Positions 4,319 through 6,679 of a stretch of DNA of 6,679 nt are shown piece after piece. The translations under genes were made by a program, and so were the position numbers. This DNA is from an uncultured Clostridia bacterium (GTDB taxonomy: Bacteria; Bacillota; Clostridia; Christensenellales; Borkfalkiaceae): contig CAMUFJ010000046.1 of assembly GCA_947088135.1 (NCBI GenBank), forward strand, positions 1 through 6,679, in the 5' to 3' direction. Position 1 is the first letter of the stretch. Each line of letters begins with the position of its first letter. A model generated the notes under the pieces. It searched no databases. It was not told the origin of the DNA and saw nothing but the letters and a program-made list of their open reading frames with translations.

Positions 4319-6361
4319 TTACTTTTTCAAATTTTGCAGAACGGCGTCGGGCGCTTGCTCGTAGCGGGCGAAGGTTTCGGTGAACTTCCCGCGTCCCTGC
4401 GTCATGGAGCGGAGCGAGGTCGCATAGGTGAGCAGTTCGCCCTGCGGGGCTTCCGCCGTGACGACCTGCATTTCGTCCTGCGCGTCCATGCCGATGATCC
4501 TGCCTCTGCGCTTATTCAAATCGCCCATCACGTCGCCCACGAATTGCTCGGGAACGGCGATCTTCAACCGCGAAATGGGCTCTAACAGCACGGGGGAAGC
4601 GTTCTTGATGCCCTCTTTAAAGGCGATTTCCGCCGCCGATTTGAACGCCGCTTCCGAGGAGTCTACGTCATGATAGCTTCCGTCGTAGAGGACGGCTTTC
4701 ACGCGGATCACGGGATAGCCCGCGAGCACGCCGTTGGGCAGGCACTCGATAATGCCCTTTTCCACGGCGGGGATATACTGTTTGGGAACGGAACCGCCCA
4801 CGACCTCTTCCGCGAACTCGAAATCTTTCTCGCAGGGCTCGAAGCGCATTTTGCAGTGACCGTACTGACCGTGACCGCCCGTCTGCTTCTTGTATTTTCC
4901 TTCCGCCGTCGCGCTTTTGCGAATGGTTTCCTTATAGGCGACGGCAGGGGTGCGGAAATCGGCGTCCGCGCCGAATTTCGCTTTGAGTTTTTTCTTGATG
5001 ACTTCGAGGTGAACTTCGCCCTGTCCGCCCACGAGCGTTTCGCCCGTGCCCGTGTTCTTGGTTACGGTAAAGCTCTTGTCCTCGTCTGCAAGGCGTGCAA
5101 GCCCGCCGAACACTTTATCCTCCGTTCCGCGCACCGAAGCGTAAACCGCCAGGAACAAAACGGGCTTGGGGAAGGGGATCGCGTCGAATACGACGGGGGT
5201 ATCCTCCGCGCAGAGGGTGTCGCCCGTGCCCGTGTTCGACAGCTTCGACACCGCGCCGATATCGCCCGCGCCGATCGAATTGACGGCTTCCAGCTTTTTG
5301 CCCTTCACGAGATACAGCGCGTTGATGCGCTCGGTGGCGTTGGTGTTCGTATTGAGCACGCTCATGCCCGTTTGCAGAGCGCCGCGGCAGACGCGCAAGT
5401 AGTTCATTCTTCCCACGAACGGGTCTACCGCCGTCTTAAACACCTGCGCGCAGAAGGGGGCGTTTTCCACGCATTCCACGCCCACGACGGCGTCCTTTAC
5501 GGGGTCGGTTGCGGGAAGTCCGCTTCGCTCCGCCGCTTCGGGCATATATTTCACGATCTCGTTCATGAGGTTGATGACGCCCTTGTTTTGAAGCGCGCTT
5601 CCCGCCATGACGGGAATAACGTTGATGGAGAAAATACCTTTGCGAATGCCGTGAATGGTGTCCTCGCGGGAGAGGAAGCCGTCCTCGAAGTATTTTTCGA
5701 GCAGTACGTCGTCGTTCTCCGCCGCCGTTTCCATGAGGGAAGCCTGCATCTCTTCGAGGTCGCGCACGTAGAGCTCGGGCACGGGAATTTCCTCGTAGCC
5801 CGTATTGGAGAATTTGTATGCTTTGCCCGTGAGCGCGTTTACCACGCCCGTCATCTTGTTCCCTTCCATTACGGGAATCTGAATGGGCGCGATCTTGCCT
5901 TTGTATTTCTCTTGCAGGGCGTGAACGGTGCCGTAGTAATCGGCGTTGTCCTTATCCATGCCGTTGATGAATACGATGAGCGGTTTTTTGGCGCGCAGAC
6001 ATTGCGAGATCGCCTTTTCCGCGCCCACCGTTACCGTGCCGCCCGCGCCCGTCACGACGAGCGCGCCGCCGCAGGCGCGCATAGCCTCGTTGAATTCGCC
6101 CTCGAAGTCGTAAAATCCGGGAACGTCCAACAAATTCAGTTTCGCGCCGCCCCAGCTCGTGTACGCGACGGAGAGAGAAACGGACATCTTGCGGGCGATT
6201 TCCTGCTCGTCGAAGTCGGACACGGTAGTGCCGTTATCCGTTTTGCCCATGCGCTCTATGGTGCCGCCGTTGAAGAGCATTGCCTCCATGAGCGTGGTCT
6301 TGCCCTCGCCGCTGTGCCCGACGATCGCGATATTCCGAATGTCTTTTGCCGATATGCTCAT
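4319..6361 (-). CDS. EF-G-2-like translational GTPase (elongation factor G paralogue)
   Basis: At 680 aa this is a full-length five-domain EF-G relative. It resembles the EF-G-2 type (Thermus EF-G-2 is the structural example) more than canonical FusA. Seen in order: P-loop GHSGEGKTT (15-23); switch I ending RKMSV (57-61, canonical RGITI, so Thr is Ser60); DVPGF (79-83) where FusA has DTPGH, so the catalytic His is Phe; NGMD (133-136) where NKxD is usual; GSA (254-256) as G5; domain II with DPFVGR-NYLRV-RG; domain IV with GKYKKQTGGHGQYGH and YHDVDSSEAAF; domain V with LLEPISRLKI and LRSMTQGRGKFTE. It likely binds the ribosome, but its cellular role is unclear and FusA should exist elsewhere. 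An aromatic residue for His in G3 also occurs in Thermus EF-G-2; the Lys-to-Gly change in NKxD is the odd one and may alter guanine affinity. ATG 6359-6361 follows AAGGGG with 7-nt spacing. Confidence 0.93.
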   Translation of the reverse strand: MSISAKDIRNIAIVGHSGEGKTTLMEAMLFNGGTIERMGKTDNGTTVSDFDEQEIARKMSVSLSVAYTSWGGAKLNLLDVPGFYDFEGEFNEAMRACGGALVVTGAGGTVTVGAEKAISQCLRAKKPLIVFINGMDKDNADYYGTVHALQEKYKGKIAPIQIPVMEGNKMTGVVNALTGKAYKFSNTGYEEIPVPELYVRDLEEMQASLMETAAENDDVLLEKYFEDGFLSREDTIHGIRKGIFSINVIPVMAGSALQNKGVINLMNEIVKYMPEAAERSGLPATDPVKDAVVGVECVENAPFCAQVFKTAVDPFVGRMNYLRVCRGALQTGMSVLNTNTNATERINALYLVKGKKLEAVNSIGAGDIGAVSKLSNTGTGDTLCAEDTPVVFDAIPFPKPVLFLAVYASVRGTEDKVFGGLARLADEDKSFTVTKNTGTGETLVGGQGEVHLEVIKKKLKAKFGADADFRTPAVAYKETIRKSATAEGKYKKQTGGHGQYGHCKMRFEPCEKDFEFAEEVVGGSVPKQYIPAVEKGIIECLPNGVLAGYPVIRVKAVLYDGSYHDVDSSEAAFKSAAEIAFKEGIKNASPVLLEPISRLKIAVPEQFVGDVMGDLNKRRGRIIGMDAQDEMQVVTAEAPQGELLTYATSLRSMTQGRGKFTETFARYEQAPDAVLQNLKK

Positions 6362-6408
6362 AATTTTACCCCTTATAGTAAAGTATCGTGCTTGCCCGAG
6401 CCTTCCAA

Positions 6409-6423
6409 CCGCGTTCGGCGCGG
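6409..6423 (-). other. Small hairpin at the start of the EF-G-like gene's leader
   Basis: CCGCG (6409-6413) and CGCGG (6419-6423) form a 5-bp GC stem with a 5-nt loop. In the minus-strand transcript it would sit within the first bases of the leader (start near 6427) and may simply protect the 5' end. Confidence 0.35.
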
Positions 6424-6441
6424 GTATAATTCTATTATACC
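6423..6441. repeat. Perfect palindrome over the -10 region (possible operator or double -10)
   Basis: GGTATAAT (6423-6430) and ATTATACC (6434-6441) are exact inverted copies separated by TCT. The right arm contains the -10 box of the EF-G-like gene; by symmetry the left arm gives TATAAT on the plus strand (6425-6430). It may be a dimeric regulator site or a chance product of the -10 sequence. Confidence 0.45.
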
Positions 6442-6461
6442 TGAAAACGGGAAAAAATCAA
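6434..6461 (-). promoter_or_regulatory. Sigma-A promoter of the EF-G-like gene
   Basis: On the minus strand, TTGATT (complement of 6456-6461) and TATAAT (complement of 6434-6439) are 16 nt apart. Transcription would begin near 6427, leaving a leader of about 65 nt. Confidence 0.75.
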
Positions 6462-6500
6462 TACCCAAACGGAAATTTCATGAAATTTATTTTCGACCGC

Positions 6501-6529
6501 TTGACACGAACGAACGTTTTATTTATAAT
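6501..6529 (+). promoter_or_regulatory. Consensus sigma-A promoter of dinB
   Basis: TTGACA (6501-6506) and TATAAT (6524-6529) are both perfect and 17 nt apart. A promoter this strong upstream of an error-prone polymerase is expected to need a repressor, which fits the LexA box inside it. Confidence 0.92.
6507..6520 (+). promoter_or_regulatory. LexA (SOS) box inside the dinB promoter
   Basis: The 14 bases CGAACGAACGTTTT match the Bacillus-type consensus CGAACRNRYGTTYC at 13 positions; only the last base differs. The site fills the spacer between -35 and -10, so bound LexA would block RNA polymerase until DNA damage triggers its self-cleavage. Confidence 0.8.
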
Positions 6530-6566
6530 GAAAAGACACGGGACGATGAGAGCGGGGAGGCGCAGT

Positions 6567-6679
6567 ATGGATCGAAAAATATTGCATAGCGACGCAAACG
6601 CATTTTACGCTTCGGTGGAATGCGTTTTAAACCCCGAGTTACAGGGGAAGGCGATGGCCGTGTGCGGGGCGCAGGAAGA
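6567..6679 (+). CDS. dinB: DNA polymerase IV (Y-family translesion polymerase), N-terminus only
   Basis: The first 37 codons of a gene cut by the right edge of the window. The peptide begins with ILHSDANAFYASVE at residues 5-18, the first catalytic motif of Y-family polymerases, in which Asp9 is a metal ligand and the Phe-Tyr pair near 13-14 includes the steric-gate position. NPELQGKAMAVCG (22-34) matches the next conserved stretch. The HSD...FYASVEC form is typical of clostridial Pol IV. ATG 6567 follows GGGGAGG (6554-6560) with 6-nt spacing. The enzyme copies past damaged bases with low fidelity. The LexA box in its promoter marks it as an SOS gene. It is divergent from the EF-G-like gene. 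DinB is preferred over UmuC-type members from this short stretch, but the C-terminal part needed to separate them is missing. Confidence 0.9.
   Translation, partial: MDRKILHSDANAFYASVECVLNPELQGKAMAVCGAQE

Noticed and set aside
4670..6589. A 639-codon open frame on the plus strand, opposite the EF-G-like gene
   Set aside because: It lies almost wholly antisense to a clear EF-G-like gene. Its protein is dominated by Arg, Ala, His and Val with no recognisable domain, as expected from the reverse complement of a GC-rich gene.

Overview
The window looks like chromosomal DNA from a Gram-positive, clostridia-like bacterium. The grounds are strong purine-rich ribosome binding sites, near-consensus sigma-A promoters, a Bacillus-type LexA box, short terminator-bounded operons, and protein families that match Firmicutes/Clostridia versions (stand-alone YpcP-like 5'-3' exonuclease, DUF1893, EF-G-2-like GTPase, clostridial-style DinB). 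A genus cannot be named from this sequence alone.

Layout. (a) 1-1953, moderate-to-high GC: a minus-strand stand-alone 5'-3' exonuclease diverges from a two-gene plus-strand operon, a MutT-like Nudix hydrolase and a DUF1893 protein joined by an ATGA overlap. Each unit ends in a hairpin terminator. (b) About 1954-4216, clearly AT-rich: an accessory insert, all on the plus strand. It starts with a strong promoter and a 23-codon ORF that resembles the first residues of a GT11 alpha-1,2-fucosyltransferase and then stops. Two tandem paralogous single-pass membrane proteins of unknown function follow. The last gene is a protein with an unrecognised N-terminal half, a hydrophobic segment and a C-terminal MNT-type nucleotidyltransferase domain; a terminator-like hairpin sits directly against its Shine-Dalgarno sequence. 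(c) 4217-6361, GC-rich: a shared terminator, then a minus-strand EF-G-2-like translational GTPase with altered G motifs. (d) 6362-6679: a divergent intergenic region and the first 37 codons of dinB (DNA polymerase IV), whose consensus promoter carries a LexA box between -35 and -10.

How the genes may work together. The flanking genes share a loose theme of DNA and nucleotide maintenance (FEN-type nuclease, Nudix hydrolase, SOS polymerase), but they lie in separate transcription units. The AT-rich block looks horizontally acquired or recombined. Its parts (duplicated surface-exposed anchored proteins, a possibly membrane-tethered nucleotidyltransferase, a leader terminator) do not match a system I recognise and are the part most worth following up. 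No CRISPR array, tRNA, rRNA, transposase or integrase was seen.
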